Source of the DNA: Xiphydria camelus | Lineage: Eukaryota; Arthropoda; Insecta; Hymenoptera; Xiphydriidae | Assembly (NCBI GenBank): GCA_963678675.1 | Contig: OY783198.1 | Coordinates: forward strand, 12,224,580-12,288,579 | Length of the DNA: 64,000 nt | Direction: 5' to 3' | Part shown: piece after piece, positions 26,801 through 42,061 of the stretch | How positions within the stretch are numbered: position 1 is the first letter of the stretch | Layout: every line of letters starts with the position of its first letter | Position numbers and translations under genes: made by a program | The notes under the pieces: generated by a model | Told to the model about the DNA's origin: nothing | Seen by the model: only the letters and a program-made list of their open reading frames with translations | Database searches by the model: none

Positions 26801-29787
26801 ACAGGTATAAATATACGTGTTAACATATGTATAACTTCTATAGAACTAACTTGTGTAGAAATGCAATATTTATTTTAGGAAAATGTTATTTTAGTTAAGC
26901 GTCATAACGGTAATTACGCGAGTTTTTTATTTTTTTCCTGTTTCCCATTGACTAGCTGCACTCTGCGGCGGTATACAAACTTTGATCTTAGCTCAATGAG
27001 CCGAGAAGTTATTGAGCTGTAATGAATTAGATTGAGATCTGGACTAACCATCTTGCGTACAAAGCATACCGCGATACCGACCCGTACAGGTATAAATATA
27101 CGTGTTTACACATGTATAACTTCTACAGAACTAACTTGCATAGAAATGCAATATTTATTTTAGGAAAATGTTATTTTAGTTAAGCGTCATATCGGTAATC
27201 ACGCGAGTTTTTCATTTTTTTCCTGTTTCCCATTGACTCGCTGCAATCTGCGGCGGTATACACACTTTGATCTTAGCTCATTGAGCCGAGAAGCTATTGA
27301 GCTCTAATGAATTAGATTGAGATCTGGAATAACCATCTTGCGTACAAAGCGTACCGCGAAACCGACCCTCACATGGATAAATACCAACGTATTTGCAGAT
27401 GTGTAATTTATGTAGAAATAGCTTGCGTAGAAATGCAATATCCATTTTTATAAGATACTATTTTAGTTAAATGTCATATCGGTAATCACGCGAGTTTTTT
27501 ATTCTTTCCTTGTTTACCATTGGCTCGCTGCACTCTGCGGCGGTATACACACTTTGATCTTAGCTCAATGAGCCGAGAAACTATTGAGCTCTAATGAATT
27601 AGATTGAGATCTGGACTAACCATCTTGCGTACAAAGCATACCGCGATACCGACCCGTACAGGTATAAATATACGTGTTTACACATGTATAACTTCTATAG
27701 AACTAGCATGCGTAGAAATGCAATATTTATTTTAGGAAAATGTTATTTTAGTTAAGCGTCATATCGGTAATCAATCGAGTTTTTGATATTTTCTCTGTTT
27801 CCCATTGACTAGCTGCACTCTGCGGCGGCATACACACTTTGATCTTAGCTCAATGAGCCGAGAAGCTATTGAGCTCTAATGAATTAGATTGAGATCCGGA
27901 ATAACCATCTTGCGTACAAAGCGTACCGCGAAACCGACCCCCACATGGATAAATACCAACGTATTTGCAGATGTGTAATTTATGTAGAACTAACTTGCGT
28001 AGAAATGCAATATCCATTTTTATAATATACTATTTTAGTTAAATGTCATATCGGTAATCACGCGAGTTTTATATTTTTTCCTTGTTTACCATTGACTCGC
28101 TGCACTCTGCGGCGGTATACACACTTTGATCTTAGCTCAATGAGCCGAGAAGCTATTGAGCTGTAATGAATTAGATTGAGATCTGGACTAACCATCTTGC
28201 GTACAAAGAATACCGCGATACCGACCCGTACAGGTATTAATATACGTGTTTACACATGTATGACTTCTATAGAACTAACTTGCTTAGGAATGCAATATTT
28301 ATTTTATTAAAATGTTATTTTAGTTAAGCGTCATATCGGTAATCAATCGAGTTTTTGATATTTTCTCTGTTTCCCATTGACTCGCTGCACTCTGCGGCAG
28401 TATACACACTTTGATCTTGGCTCATTGAGCCGAGAAGATATTGAGCTCTAATGAATTAGATTGAGATCTGGACTAACCATCTTGCGTTCAAAGCATACCG
28501 CGATACCGACCCGTACAGGTATAAATATACGTGTTTACACATGTATAACTTCTATAGAACTAACTTGTGTAGAAATGCAATATTTATTTTAGGAAAATGT
28601 TATTTTATTTAAGCGTAATATCGGTAATCACGCGAGATTTTTATTTTTTCCCTGTTTCCCATTAACTCGCTTCACTCTGCGGCGGTATACACACTTTGAT
28701 CTTAGCTCAATGAGCCGAGAAGTTATTGAGCTCTAATGAATTAGATTGAGATCTGGACTAACCATCTTGCGTACAAAGCATACCGCGATACCGACCCGTA
28801 CAGGTATAAATATACGTGTTTACACGTGTATAACTTCTATAGAACTAACTTACGTAGAAATGCAATATTCTTTTTAGGAAAATGTTATTTTAGTTAAGCG
28901 TAATATCGGTAATCACGCGAGATTTTCATTTTTTCCCTGTTTCCCATTGACTCGCTGCACTCTGCGGCGGTATACACACTTTGAACTTAGCTCAATGAGC
29001 CGAGAAGTTATTGAGCTCTAATGAATTAGATTGAGATCTGGACTAAAACCATCTTGCGTACAAAGCATACCGCGATACCGACCCGTACAGGTATAAATAT
29101 ACGTGTTTAAACTTGTATAACTTCTATAGAACTAACTTGCGTAGAAATGCAATATTTATTATAGGAAAATGTTATTTTAGTTAAGCGTCATATCGGTAAT
29201 CACGCGAGTTTTTTATTTTTTCCCTGTTTCCCATTGACTAGCTGCACTCCGCGACGGTATACACACTTTGATCTTAGCTCAATGAGCCGATAAGTTATTG
29301 AGCTGTAATGAATTAGATTGAGATCTGGACTAACCATCTTGCGTACAAAGCATACCGCGATACCGACCCGTACAGGTATAAATATACGTGTTTACACATG
29401 TATAACTTCTATAGAACTAACTTGCGTAGAAATGCAATATTTATTTTAGGAAAATGTTATTTTATTTAAGCGTCATATCGATAATCACGCGAGTTTTTTT
29501 ATTTTTTCCCTGTTTCCCATTGACCTGCTGCAATCTGCGGCGGTATACACACTTTGATCTTAGCTCAATGAGCCGAGAAGCTATTGAGCTCTAATGAGTT
29601 AGATTGAGATCTTGACTAACCGCCTTGCGTACAAAGCATACCGCGATACCGACCCGTACAGGTATTAATATACGTGTTTACACATGTATGACTTCTATAG
29701 AACTAACTTGCGTAGGAATGCAATATTTATTTTATTAAAATGTTATTTTAGTTAAGCGTCATATCGGTAATCAATCGAGTTTTTGAT
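23840..29787. repeat. Higher-order block A, second copy
   Basis: It has the same length (5948 bp) and order of monomer variants as 1-5948, at offset 23839, including the four-member TAGAAATATA run (24991-26130), the deleted monomer (26416-26655) and divergent segments near 27373 and 27946. Only a single substitution was noticed by eye between the two copies. Such identity between copies about 24 kb apart means a recent large duplication, or gene conversion, or an assembly artefact. Confidence 0.88.
26416..26655. repeat. Deleted 240-bp monomer, copy 4
   Basis: It has the same junction as at 2577 (TACCTGCATAG), in the duplicated block A. Confidence 0.9.
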
Positions 29788-32070
29788 ATTTTCTCTGTTT
29801 CCCATTGACTCGCTGCACTCTGCGGTGGTATACACACTTTGATCTTAGCTCAATGAGCCGAGAAGCTATTGAACTCTAATGAATTAGATTGAGATCTGGA
29901 CTAACCATCTTGCGTACAAAGCATACCGCGATACCGACCCGTATAGGTATAAATATACGCGTTTACACTTGTATAACTTCTATAGAACTAACTTGCGTAG
30001 AAATGCAACATTTATTTTAGGAAAATGTTATTTTAGTTAAGCGTAATATCGGTAATCACGCGAGATTTTCATTTTTTCCCTGTTTCCCATTGACTCGCAG
30101 CACTCTGCGGCGGTATACACACTTTGAACTTAGCTCAATGAGCCGAGAAGTTATTGAGCTCTAATGAATTAGATTGAGATCTGGACTAACCATCTTGCGT
30201 ACAAAGCATACCGAGATACCGACCCGTACAGGTATAAATATACGTGTTTACATATGTATAACTTCTATGGAACTAACTTGCGTAGAAATGCAATATTTAT
30301 TTTAGGAAAATGTTAATTTAAATAAGCGTCATATCGGTAATCACGCGAGTTTTTCATTTTTTCCCTGTTTCCCCTTGACTCGATGAACTCTGCGGCGGTA
30401 TACACCCTTTGACCTTAGCTCAATGAGCCGAGAAGCTATTGAGCTCTAATGAATTAGATTGAGATCTGGACTAACCATCTTGCGTACAAAGCATACCGAG
30501 ATACCAACCCGTACAGGTATAAATATACGTGTTAACACATGTATAACTTCTATAGAACTAACTTGCGTAGAAATGCAATATTTATTTTAGGAAAATGTTA
30601 TTTTAGTTAAGCGTCATAACGGTAATTACGCGAGTTTTTTATTTTTTTCCTGTTTCCCATTGACTAGCTGCACTCTGCGGCGGTATACAAACTTTGATCT
30701 TAGCTCAATGAGCCGAGAAGTTATTGAGCTGTAATGAATTAGATTGAGATCTGGACTAACCATCTTGCGTACAAAGCATACCGCGATACCGACCCGTACA
30801 GGTATAAATATACGTGTTTACACATGTATAACTTCTACAGAACTAACTTGCATAGAAATGCAATATTTATTTTAGGAAAATGTTATTTTAGTTAAGCGTC
30901 ATATCGGTAATCAATCGAGTTTTTGATATTTTCTCTGTTTCCCATTGACAAGCTGCACTCTGCGGCGGCATACACACTTTGATCTTAGCTCAATGAGCCG
31001 AGAAGCTATTGAGCTCTAATGAATTAGATTGAGATCTGGACTAACCATCTTGCGTACAAAGCATACCGCGATACCGACCCGAACAGGTATAAATATACGT
31101 GTTTACACGTGTATAACTTCTATAGAACTAACTTACGTAGAAATGCAATATTCTTTTTAGGAAAATGTTATTTTAGTTAAGCGTAATATCGGTAATCACG
31201 CGAGATTTTCATTTTTTCCCTGTTTCCCATTGACTCGCTGCACTCTGCGGCGGTATACACACTTTGAACTTAGCTCAATGAGCCGAGAAGTTATTGAGCT
31301 CTAATGAATTAGATTGAGATCTGGACTAAAACCATCTTGCGTACAAAGCATACCGCGATACCGACCCGTACAGGTATAAATATACGTGTTTAAACTTGTA
31401 TAACTTCTATAGAACTAACTTGCGTAGAAATGCAATATTTATTATAGGAAAATGTTATTTTAGTTAAGCGTCATATCGGTAATCACGCGAGTTTTTTATT
31501 TTTTCCCTGTTTCCCATTGACTAGCTGCACTCCGCGACGGTATACACACTTTGATCTTAGCTCAATGAGCCGATAAGTTATTGAGCTGTAATGAATTAGA
31601 TTGAGATCTGGACTAACCATCTTGCGTACAAAGCATACCGCGATACCGACCCGTACAGGTATAAATATACGTGTTTACACATGTATAACTTCTATAGAAC
31701 TAACTTGCGTAGAAATGCAATATTTATTTTAGGAAAATGTTATTTTATTTAAGCGTCATATCGATAATCACGCGAGTTTTTTTATTTTTTCCCTGTTTCC
31801 CATTGACCTGCTGCAATCTGCGGCGGTATACACACTTTGATCTTAGCTCAATGAGCCGAGAAGCTATTGAGCTCTAATGAGTTAGATTGAGATCTTGACT
31901 AACCGCCTTGCGTACAAAGCATACCGCGATACCGACCCGTACAGGTATTAATATACGTGTTTACACATGTATGACTTCTATAGAACTAACTTGCGTAGGA
32001 ATGCAATATTTATTTTATTAAAATGTTATTTTAGTTAAGCGTCATATCGGTAATCAATCGAGTTTTTGAT
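29788..32070. repeat. Higher-order block B, second copy
   Basis: It is 2283 bp, matching 5949-8231 monomer for monomer, including GACCCGAACAGG near 31079. It directly follows the second block A, as in the first copy, so A-B-C was duplicated as one segment. Confidence 0.87.
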
Positions 32071-35000
32071 ATTTTCTCTGTTTCCCATTGACTCGCTGCA
32101 CTCTGCGGTGGTATACACACTTTGATCTTAGCTCAATGAGCCGAGAAGCTATTGAACTCTAATGAATTAGATTGAGATCTGGACTAACCATCTTGCGTAC
32201 AAAGCATACCGCGATACCGACCCGTATAGGTATAAATATACGCGTTTACACTTGTATAACTTCTATAGAACTAACTTGCGTAGAAATGCAACATTTATTT
32301 TAGGAAAATGTTATTTTAGTTAAGCGTAATATCGGTAATCACGCGAGATTTTCATTTTTTCCCTGTTTCCCATTGACTCGCAGCACTCTGCGGCGGTATA
32401 CACACTTTGAACTTAGCTCAATGAGCCGAGAAGTTATTGAGCTCTAATGAATTAGATTGAGATCTGGACTAACCATCTTGCGTACAAAGCATACCGAGAT
32501 ACCGACCCGTACAGGTATAAATATACGTGTTTACATATGTATAACTTCTATGGAACTAACTTGCGTAGAAATGCAATATTTATTTTAGGAAAATGTTAAT
32601 TTAAATAAGCGTCATATCGGTAATCACGCGAGTTTTTCATTTTTTCCCTGTTTCCCCTTGACTCGATGAACTCTGCGGCGGTATACACCCTTTGACCTTA
32701 GCTCAATGAGCCGAGAAGCTATTGAGCTCTAATGAATTAGATTGAGATCTGGACTAACCATCTTGCGTACAAAGCATACCGAGATACCAACCCGTACAGG
32801 TATAAATATACGTGTTAACACATGTATAACTTCTATAGAACTAACTTGCGTAGAAATGCAATATTTATTTTAGGAAAATGTTATTTTAGTTAAGCGTCAT
32901 AACGGTAATTACGCGAGTTTTTTATTTTTTTCCTGTTTCCCATTGACTAGCTGCACTCTGCGGCGGTATACAAACTTTGATCTTAGCTCAATGAGCCGAG
33001 AAGTTATTGAGCTGTAATGAATTAGATTGAGATCTGGACTAACCATCTTGCGTACAAAGCATACCGCGATACCGACCCGTACAGGTATAAATATACGTGT
33101 TTACACATGTATAACTTCTACAGAACTAACTTGCATAGAAATGCAATATTTATTTTAGGAAAATGTTATTTTAGTTAAGCGTCATATCGGTAATCAATCG
33201 AGTTTTTGATATTTTCTCTGTTTCCCATTGACAAGCTGCACTCTGCGGCGGCATACACACTTTGATCTTAGCTCAATGAGCCGAGAAGCTATTGAGCTCT
33301 AATGAATTAGATTGAGATCCGGAATAACCATCTTGCGTACAAAGCGTACCGCGAAACCGACCCCCACATGGATAAATACCAACGTATTTGCAGATGTGTA
33401 ATTTATGTAGAACTAACTTGCGTAGAAATGCAATATCCATTTTTATAATATACTATTTTAGTTAAATGTCATATCGGTAATCACGCGAGTTTTATATTTT
33501 TTCCTTGTTTACCATTGACTCGCTGCACTCTGCGGCGGTATACACACTTTGATCTTAGCTCAATGAGCCGAGAAGCTATTGAGCTCTAATGAATTAGATT
33601 GAGATCTGGACTAACCATCTTGCGTACAAAGCATACCGCGATACCGACTCGTACAGGTATAAATAAACGTGTTTACACATGTATAACTTCTATAGAACTA
33701 ACTTGCGTAGAAATTCAATATTTATTTTAGGAAAATGTTATTTTAGTTAAGCGTCATATCGGTAATCACGCGAGTTTTTTTATTTTTTCCCTGTTCCCCA
33801 CTGACTTGCTGCACTCTGCTGCGGTATACACACTTTGATCTTAGCTCAATGAGCCAAGAAGTTATTGAGCTCTAATGAATTAGATTGAGATGTGGACTAA
33901 CCATCTTGCGTGCAAAGCATACCGCGATACCGACCCGTACAAGTATAAATATACGTGTTTACACATGTATAACTTCTATAGAACTAACTTGCGTAGAAAT
34001 GCAATATTTATTTTAGGAATATGTTATTTTAAATAAGCGTGATACCGGTAATCAAGCGAGTTTTTCATTTTTTCCCCTGTTTCCCATTGACTCGCTGCAC
34101 TCTGCGGCGGTATACACACTTTGATCTTAGCTCATTGAGCCGAGAAGCTATTGAGCTCTAACGAATTAGATTGAGATCCGGAATAACCATCTTGCGTACA
34201 AAGCATACCGTGATACCGACCCGTACAGGTATAAATATACGTGTTTACACATGTATAACTTCTATAGAACTAACTTGCGTAGAAATGCAATATTTATTTT
34301 AGGAAAATGTTATTTTAGTTAAGCGTCATATCGGTAATCACGCGAGTTTTTCATTTTTTCCCTGTTTCCCATTGACTCGCTGCACTCTGCGGCGGTATAC
34401 ACACTTTGATCTTAGCTCAATGAGCCGAGAAGCTATTGAGCTGTAATGAATTAGATTGAGATCTGGACTAACCATCTTGCGTACAAAGCATACCGCGATA
34501 CCGACCCGTACAGGTATTAATATACGTGTTTACACATGTATGACTTCTATAGAACTAACTTGCTTAGGAATGCAATATTTATTTTATTAAAATGTTATTT
34601 TAGTTAAGCGTCATATCGGTAATCAATCGAGTTTTTGATATTTTCTCTGTTTCCCATTGACTCGCTGCACTCTGCGGCAGTATACACACTTTGATCTTGG
34701 CTCATTGAGCCGAGAAGATATTGAGCTCTAATGAATTAGATTGAGATCTGGACTAACCATCTTGCGTTCAAAGCATACCGCGATACCGACCCGTACAGGT
34801 ATAAATATACGTGTTTACACATGTATAACTTCTATAGAACTAACTTGTGTAGAAATGCAATATTTATTTTAGGAAAATGTTATTTTATTTAAGCGTAATA
34901 TCGGTAATCACGCGAGATTTTTATTTTTTCCCTGTTTCCCATTAACTCGCTTCACTCTGCGGCGGTATACACACTTTGATCTTAGCTCAATGAGCAGAGA

Positions 35001-36067
35001 AGTTATTGAGCTCTAATGAATTAGATTGAGATCTGGACTAACCATCTTGCGTACAAAGCATACCGCGATACCGACCCGTACAGGTATAAATATACGTGTT
35101 TACACGTGTATAACTTCTATAGAACTAACTTACGTAGAAATGCAATATTCTTTTTAGGAAAATGTTATTTTAGTTAAGCGTAATATCGGTAATCACGCGA
35201 GATTTTCATTTTTTCCCTGTTTCCCATTGACTCGCTGCACTCTGCGGCGGTATACACACTTTGAACTTAGCTCAATGAGCCGAGAAGTTATTGAGCTCTA
35301 ATGAATTAGATTGAGATCTGGACTAAAACCATCTTGCGTACAAAGCATACCGCGATACCGACCCGTACAGGTATAAATATACGTGTTTAAACTTGTATAA
35401 CTTCTATAGAACTAACTTGCGTAGAAATGCAATATTTATTATAGGAAAATGTTATTTTAGTTAAGCGTCATATCGGTAATCACGCGAGTTTTTTATTTTT
35501 TCCCTGTTTCCCATTGACTAGCTGCACTCCGCGACGGTATACACACTTTGATCTTAGCTCAATGAGCCGATAAGTTATTGAGCTGTAATGAATTAGATTG
35601 AGATCTGGACTAACCATCTTGCGTACAAAGCATACCGCGATACCGACCCGTACAGGTATAAATATACGTGTTTACACATGTATAACTTCTATAGAACTAA
35701 CTTGCGTAGAAATGCAATATTTATTTTAGGAAAATGTTATTTTATTTAAGCGTCATATCGATAATCACGCGAGTTTTTTTATTTTTTCCCTGTTTCCCAT
35801 TGACCTGCTGCAATCTGCGGCGGTATACACACTTTGATCTTAGCTCAATGAGCCGAGAAGCTATTGAGCTCTAATGAGTTAGATTGAGATCTTGACTAAC
35901 CGCCTTGCGTACAAAGCATACCGCGATACCGACCCGTACAGGTATTAATATACGTGTTTACACATGTATGACTTCTATAGAACTAACTTGCGTAGGAATG
36001 CAATATTTATTTTATTAAAATGTTATTTTAGTTAAGCGTCATATCGGTAATCAATCGAGTTTTTGAT
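32071..36067. repeat. Higher-order block C, second copy, two monomers shorter
   Basis: It is 3997 bp against 4569 bp in the first copy. It matches 8232 to about 9345, then jumps to the equivalent of about 9917 at the shared string TTAAGCGTCATATCGGTAA near 33174-33190, and continues to the anchor at 36068. The loss is in register, as expected for unequal crossing-over. A private change GAGCAGAGAAG (for GAGCCGAGAAG) lies near 34993. Confidence 0.85.
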
Positions 36068-39000
36068 ATTTTCTCTGTTTCCCATTGACTCGCTGCACTC
36101 TGCGGTGGTATACACACTTTGATCTTAGCTCAATGAGCCGAGAAGCTATTGAACTCTAATGAATTAGATTGAGATCTGGACTAACCATCTTGCGTACAAA
36201 GCATACCGCGATACCGACCCGTATAGGTATAAATATACGCGTTTACACTTGTATAACTTCTATAGAACTAACTTGCGTAGAAATGCAACATTTATTTTAG
36301 GAAAATGTTATTTTAGTTAAGCGTAATATCGGTAATCACGCGAGATTTTTATTTTTTCCCTGTTTCCCATTGACTCGCTACACTCTGCGGCGGTATACAC
36401 ACTTTGATCTTAGCTCAATGAGCCGAGAAGTTATTGAACTCTAATGAATTAGATTGAGATCTGGACTAACCATCTTGCGTATAAAGCATACCGCGATACC
36501 GACCCGTACAAGTATAAATATACGTGTTTACACATGTATAACTTCTATAGAACTAACTTGCGTAGAAATGCAATATTTATTTTAGGAATATGTTATTTTA
36601 AATAAGCGTGATATCGGTAATCAAGCGAGTTTTTCATTTTTTCCCCTGTTTCCCATTGACTCGCTGCACTCTGCGGCGGTATACACACTTTGATCTTAGC
36701 TCATTGAGCCGAGAAGCTATTGAGCTCTAACGAATTAGATTGAGATCCGGAATAACCATCTTGCGTACAAAGCATACCGAGATACCGACCCGTACAGGTA
36801 TAAATATACGTGTTTACATATGTATAACTTCTATGGAACTAACTTGCGTAGAAATGCAATATTTATTTTAGGAAAATGTTAATTTAAATAAGCGTCATAT
36901 CGGTAATCACGCGAGTTTTTCATTTTTTCCCTGTTTCCCCTTGACTCGATGAACTCTGCGGCGGTATACACCCTTTGACCTTAGCTCAATGAGCCGAGAA
37001 GCTATTGAGCTCTAATGAATTAGATTGAGATCTGGACTAACCATCTTGCGTACAAAGCATACCGAGATACCAACCCGTACAGGTATAAATATACGTGTTA
37101 ACACATGTATAACTTCTATAGAACTAACTTGCGTAGAAATGCAATATTTATTTTAGGAAAATGTTATTTTAGTTAAGCGTCATAACGGTAATTACGCGAG
37201 TTTTTTATTTTTTTCCTGTTTCCCATTGACTAGCTGCACTCTGCGGCGGTATACAAACTTTGATCTTAGCTCAATGAGCCGAGAAGTTATTGAGCTGTAA
37301 TGAATTAGATTGAGATCTGGACTAACCATCTTGCGTACAAAGCATACCGCGATACCGACCCGTACAGGTATAAATATACGTGTTTACACATGTATAACTT
37401 CTACAGAACTAACTTGCATAGAAATGCAATATTTATTTTAGGAAAATGTTATTTTAGTTAAGCGTCATATCGGTAATCACGCGAGTTTTTCATTTTTTTC
37501 CTGTTTCCCATTGACTCGCTGCAATCTGCGGCGGTATACACACTTTGATCTTAGCTCATTGAGCCGAGAAGCTATTGAGCTCTAATGAATTAGATTGAGA
37601 TCTGGAATAACCATCTTGCGTACAAAGCGTACCGCGAAACCGACCCTCACATGGATAAATACCAACGTATTTGCAGATGTGTAATTTATGTAGAAATAGC
37701 TTGCGTAGAAATGCAATATCCATTTTTATAAGATACTATTTTAGTTAAATGTCATATCGGTAATCACGCGAGTTTTATATTTTTTCCTTGTTTACCATTG
37801 ACTCGCTGCACTCTGCGGCGGTATACACACTTTGATCTTAGCTCAATGAGCCGAGAAGCTATTGAGCTCTAATGAATTAGATTGAGATCTGGACTAACCA
37901 TCTTGCGTACAAAGCATACCGCGATACCGACTCGTACAGGTATAAATAAACGTGTTTACACATGTATAACTTCTATAGAACTAACTTGCGTAGAAATTCA
38001 ATATTAATTTTAGGAAAATGTTATTTTAGTTAAGCGTCATATCGGTAATCACGCGAGTTTTTTTATTTTTTCCCTGTTCCCCACTGACTTGCTGCACTCT
38101 GCTGCGGTATACACACTTTGATCTTAGCTCAATGAGCCAAGAAGTTATTGAGCTCTAATGAATTAGATTGAGATGTGGACTAACCATCTTGCGTGCAAAG
38201 CATACCGCGATACCGACCCGTACAAGTATAAATATACGTGTTTACACATGTATAACTTCTATAGAACTAACTTGCGTAGAAATGCAATATTTATTTTAGG
38301 AATATGTTATTTTAAATAAGCGTGATATCGGTAATCAAGCGAGTTTTTCATTTTTTCCCCTGTTTCCCATTGACTCGCTGCACTCTGCGGCGGTATACAC
38401 ACTTTGATCTTAGCTCATTGAGCCGAGAAGCTATTGAGCTCTAACGAATTAGATTGAGATCCGGAATAACCATCTTGCGTACAAAGCATACCGTGATACC
38501 GACCCGTACAGGTATAAATATACGTGTTTACACATGTATAACTTCTATAGAACTAACTTGCGTAGAAATGCAATATTTATTTTAGGAAAATGTTATTTTA
38601 GTTAAGCGTCATATCGGTAATCACGCGAGTTTTTCATTTTTTCCCTGTTTCCCATTGACTCGCTGCACTCTGCGGCGGTATACACACTTTGATCTTAGCT
38701 CAATGAGCCGAGAAGCTATTGAGCTGTAATGAATTAGATTGAGATCTGGACTAACCATCTTGCGTACAAAGCATACCGCGATACCGACCCGTACAGGTAT
38801 TAATATACGTGTTTACACATGTATGACTTCTATAGAACTAACTTGCTTAGGAATGCAATATTTATTTTATTAAAATGTTATTTTAGTTAAGCGTCATATC
38901 GGTAATCAATCGAGTTTTTGATATTTTCTCTGTTTCCCATTGACTCGCTGCACTCTGCGGCAGTATACACACTTTGATCTTGGCTCATTGAGCCGAGAAG

Positions 39001-42000
39001 ATATTGAGCTCTAATGAATTAGATTGAGATCTGGACTAACCATCTTGCGTTCAAAGCATACCGCGATACCGACCCGTACAGGTATAAATATACGTGTTTA
39101 CACATGTATAACTTCTATAGAACTAACTTGTGTAGAAATGCAATATTTATTTTAGGAAAATGTTATTTTATTTAAGCGTAATATCGGTAATCACGCGAGA
39201 TTTTTATTTTTTCCCTGTTTCCCATTAACTCGCTTCACTCTGCGGCGGTATACACACTTTGATCTTAGCTCAATGAGCCGAGAAGTTATTGAGCTCTAAT
39301 GAATTAGATTAAGATCTGGACTAACCATCTTGCGTACAAAGCATACCGCGATACCGACCCGTACAGGTATAAATATACGTGTTTACACGTGTATAACTTC
39401 TATAGAACTAACTTACGTAGAAATGCAATATTCTTTTTAGGAAAATGTTATTTTAGTTAAGCGTAATATCGGTAATCACGCGAGATTTTCATTTTTTCCC
39501 TGTTTCCCATTGACTCGCTGCACTCTGCGGCGGTATACACACTTTGAACTTAGCTCAATGAGCCGAGAAGTTATTGAGCTCTAATGAATTAGATTGAGAT
39601 CTGGACTAAAACCATCTTGCGTACAAAGCATACCGCGATACCGACCCGTACAGGTATAAATATACGTGTTTAAACTTGTATAACTTCTATAGAACTAACT
39701 TGCGTAGAAATGCAATATTTATTATAGGAAAATGTTATTTTAGTTAAGCGTCATATCGGTAATCACGCGAGTTTTTTATTTTTTCCCTGTTTCCCATTGA
39801 CTAGCTGCACTCCGCGACGGTATACACACTTTGATCTTAGCTCAATGAGCCGAGAAGTTATTGAACTCTAATGAATTAGATTGAGATCTGGACTAACCAT
39901 CTTGCGTATAAAGCATACCGCGATACCGACCCGTACAAGTATAAATATACGTGTTTACACATGTATAACTTCTATAGAACTAACTTGCGTAGAAATGCAA
40001 TATTTATTTTAGGAATATGTTATTTTAAATAAGCGTGATATCGGTAATCAAGCGAGTTTTTCATTTTTTCCCCTGTTTCCCATTGACTCGCTGCACTCTG
40101 CGGCGGTATACACACTTTGATCTTAGCTCATTGAGCCGAGAAGCTATTGAGCTCTAACGAATTAGATTGAGATCCGGAATAACCATCTTGCGTACAAAGC
40201 ATACCGAGATACCGACCCGTACAGGTATAAATATACGTGTTTACACATGTATAACTTCTATAGAACTAACTTGCGTAGAAATGCAATATTTATTTTAGGA
40301 AAATGTTATTTTAGTTAAGCGTCATATCGGTAATCACGCGAGTTTTTCATTTTTTCCCTGTTTCCCATTGACTCGCTGCACTCTGCGGCGGTATACACAC
40401 TTTGATCTTAGCTCAATGAGCCGAGAAGCTATTGAGCTGTAATGAATTAGATTGAGATCTGGACTAACCATCTTGCGTACAAAGCATACCGCGATACCGA
40501 CCCGTACAGGTATTAATATACGTGTTTACACATGTATGACTTCTATAGAACTAACTTGCTTAGGAATGCAATATTTATTTTATTAAAATGTTATTTTAGT
40601 TAAGCGTCATATCGGTAATCAATCGAGTTTTTGATATTTTCTCTGTTTCCCATTGACTCGCTGCACTCTGCGGCAGTATACACACTTTGATCTTGGCTCA
40701 TTGAGCCGAGAAGATATTGAGCTCTAATGAATTAGATTGAGATCTGGACTAACCATCTTGCGTTCAAAGCATACCGCGATACCGACCCGTACAGGTATAA
40801 ATATACGTGTTTACACATGTATAACTTCTATAGAACTAACTTGTGTAGAAATGCAATATTTATTTTAGGAAAATGTTATTTTATTTAAGCGTAATATCGG
40901 TAATCACGCGAGATTTTTATTTTTTCCCTGTTTCCCATTAACTCGCTTCACTCTGCGGCGGTATACACACTTTGATCTTAGCTCAATGAGCCGAGAAGTT
41001 ATTGAGCTCTAATGAATTAGATTAAGATCTGGACTAACCATCTTGCGTACAAAGCATACCGCGATACCGACCCGTACAGGTATAAATATACGTGTTTACA
41101 CGTGTATAACTTCTATAGAACTAACTTACGTAGAAATGCAATATTCTTTTTAGGAAAATGTTATTTTAGTTAAGCGTAATATCGGTAATCACGCGAGATT
41201 TTCATTTTTTCCCTGTTTCCCATTGACTCGCTGCACTCTGCGGCGGTATACACACTTTGAACTTAGCTCAATGAGCCGAGAAGTTATTGAGCTCTAATGA
41301 ATTAGATTGAGATCTGGACTAACCATCTTGCGTACAAAGCATACCGCGATACCGACCCGTACAGGTATAAATATACGTGTTTAAACTTGTATAACTTCTA
41401 TAGAACTAACTTGCGTAGAAATGCAATATTTATTATAGGAAAATGTTATTTTAGTTAAGCGTCATATCGGTAATCACGCGAGTTTTTTATTTTTTCCCTG
41501 TTTCCCATTGACTAGCTGCACTCCGCGACGGTATACACACTTTGATCTTAGCTCAATGAGCCGATAAGTTATTGAGCTCTAATGAATTAGATTGAGATCT
41601 GGACTAACCATCTTGCGTACAAAGCATACCGCGATACCGACCCGTACAGGTATAAATATACGTGTTTACACATGTATAACTTCTATAGAACTAACTTGCG
41701 TAGAAATGCAATATTTATTTTAGGAAAATGTTATTTTATTTAAGCGTCATATCGATAATCACGCGAGTTTTTTTATTTTTTCCCTGTTTCCCATTGACCT
41801 GCTGCAATCTGCGGCGGTATACACACTTTGATCTTAGCTCAATGAGCCGAGAAGCTATTGAGCTCTAATGAGTTAGATTGAGATCTTGACTAACCGCCTT
41901 GCGTACAAAGCATACCGCGATACCGACCCGTACAGGTATTAATATACGTGTTTACACATGTATGACTTCTATAGAACTAACTTGCGTAGGAATGCAATAT

Positions 42001-42061
42001 TTATTTTATTAAAATGTTATTTTAGTTAAGCGTCATATCGGTAATCAATCGAGTTTTTGAT
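36068..42061. repeat. Shuffled block with internal six-monomer duplication
   Basis: This part begins as a copy of 12801 to about 13780. It then follows block C (about 8900-9640, then about 10213-12290 with two monomers skipped between). Near 39850 it switches within a monomer to the GTATAAAGC / GTACAAGTAT type. The stretch about 38600-39840 is then repeated at about 40310-41560; the rare marker ATTAAGATCT at 39307 returns at 41021, 1714 bp (six monomers) later. The end leads into the 42062 anchor. Confidence 0.78.
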
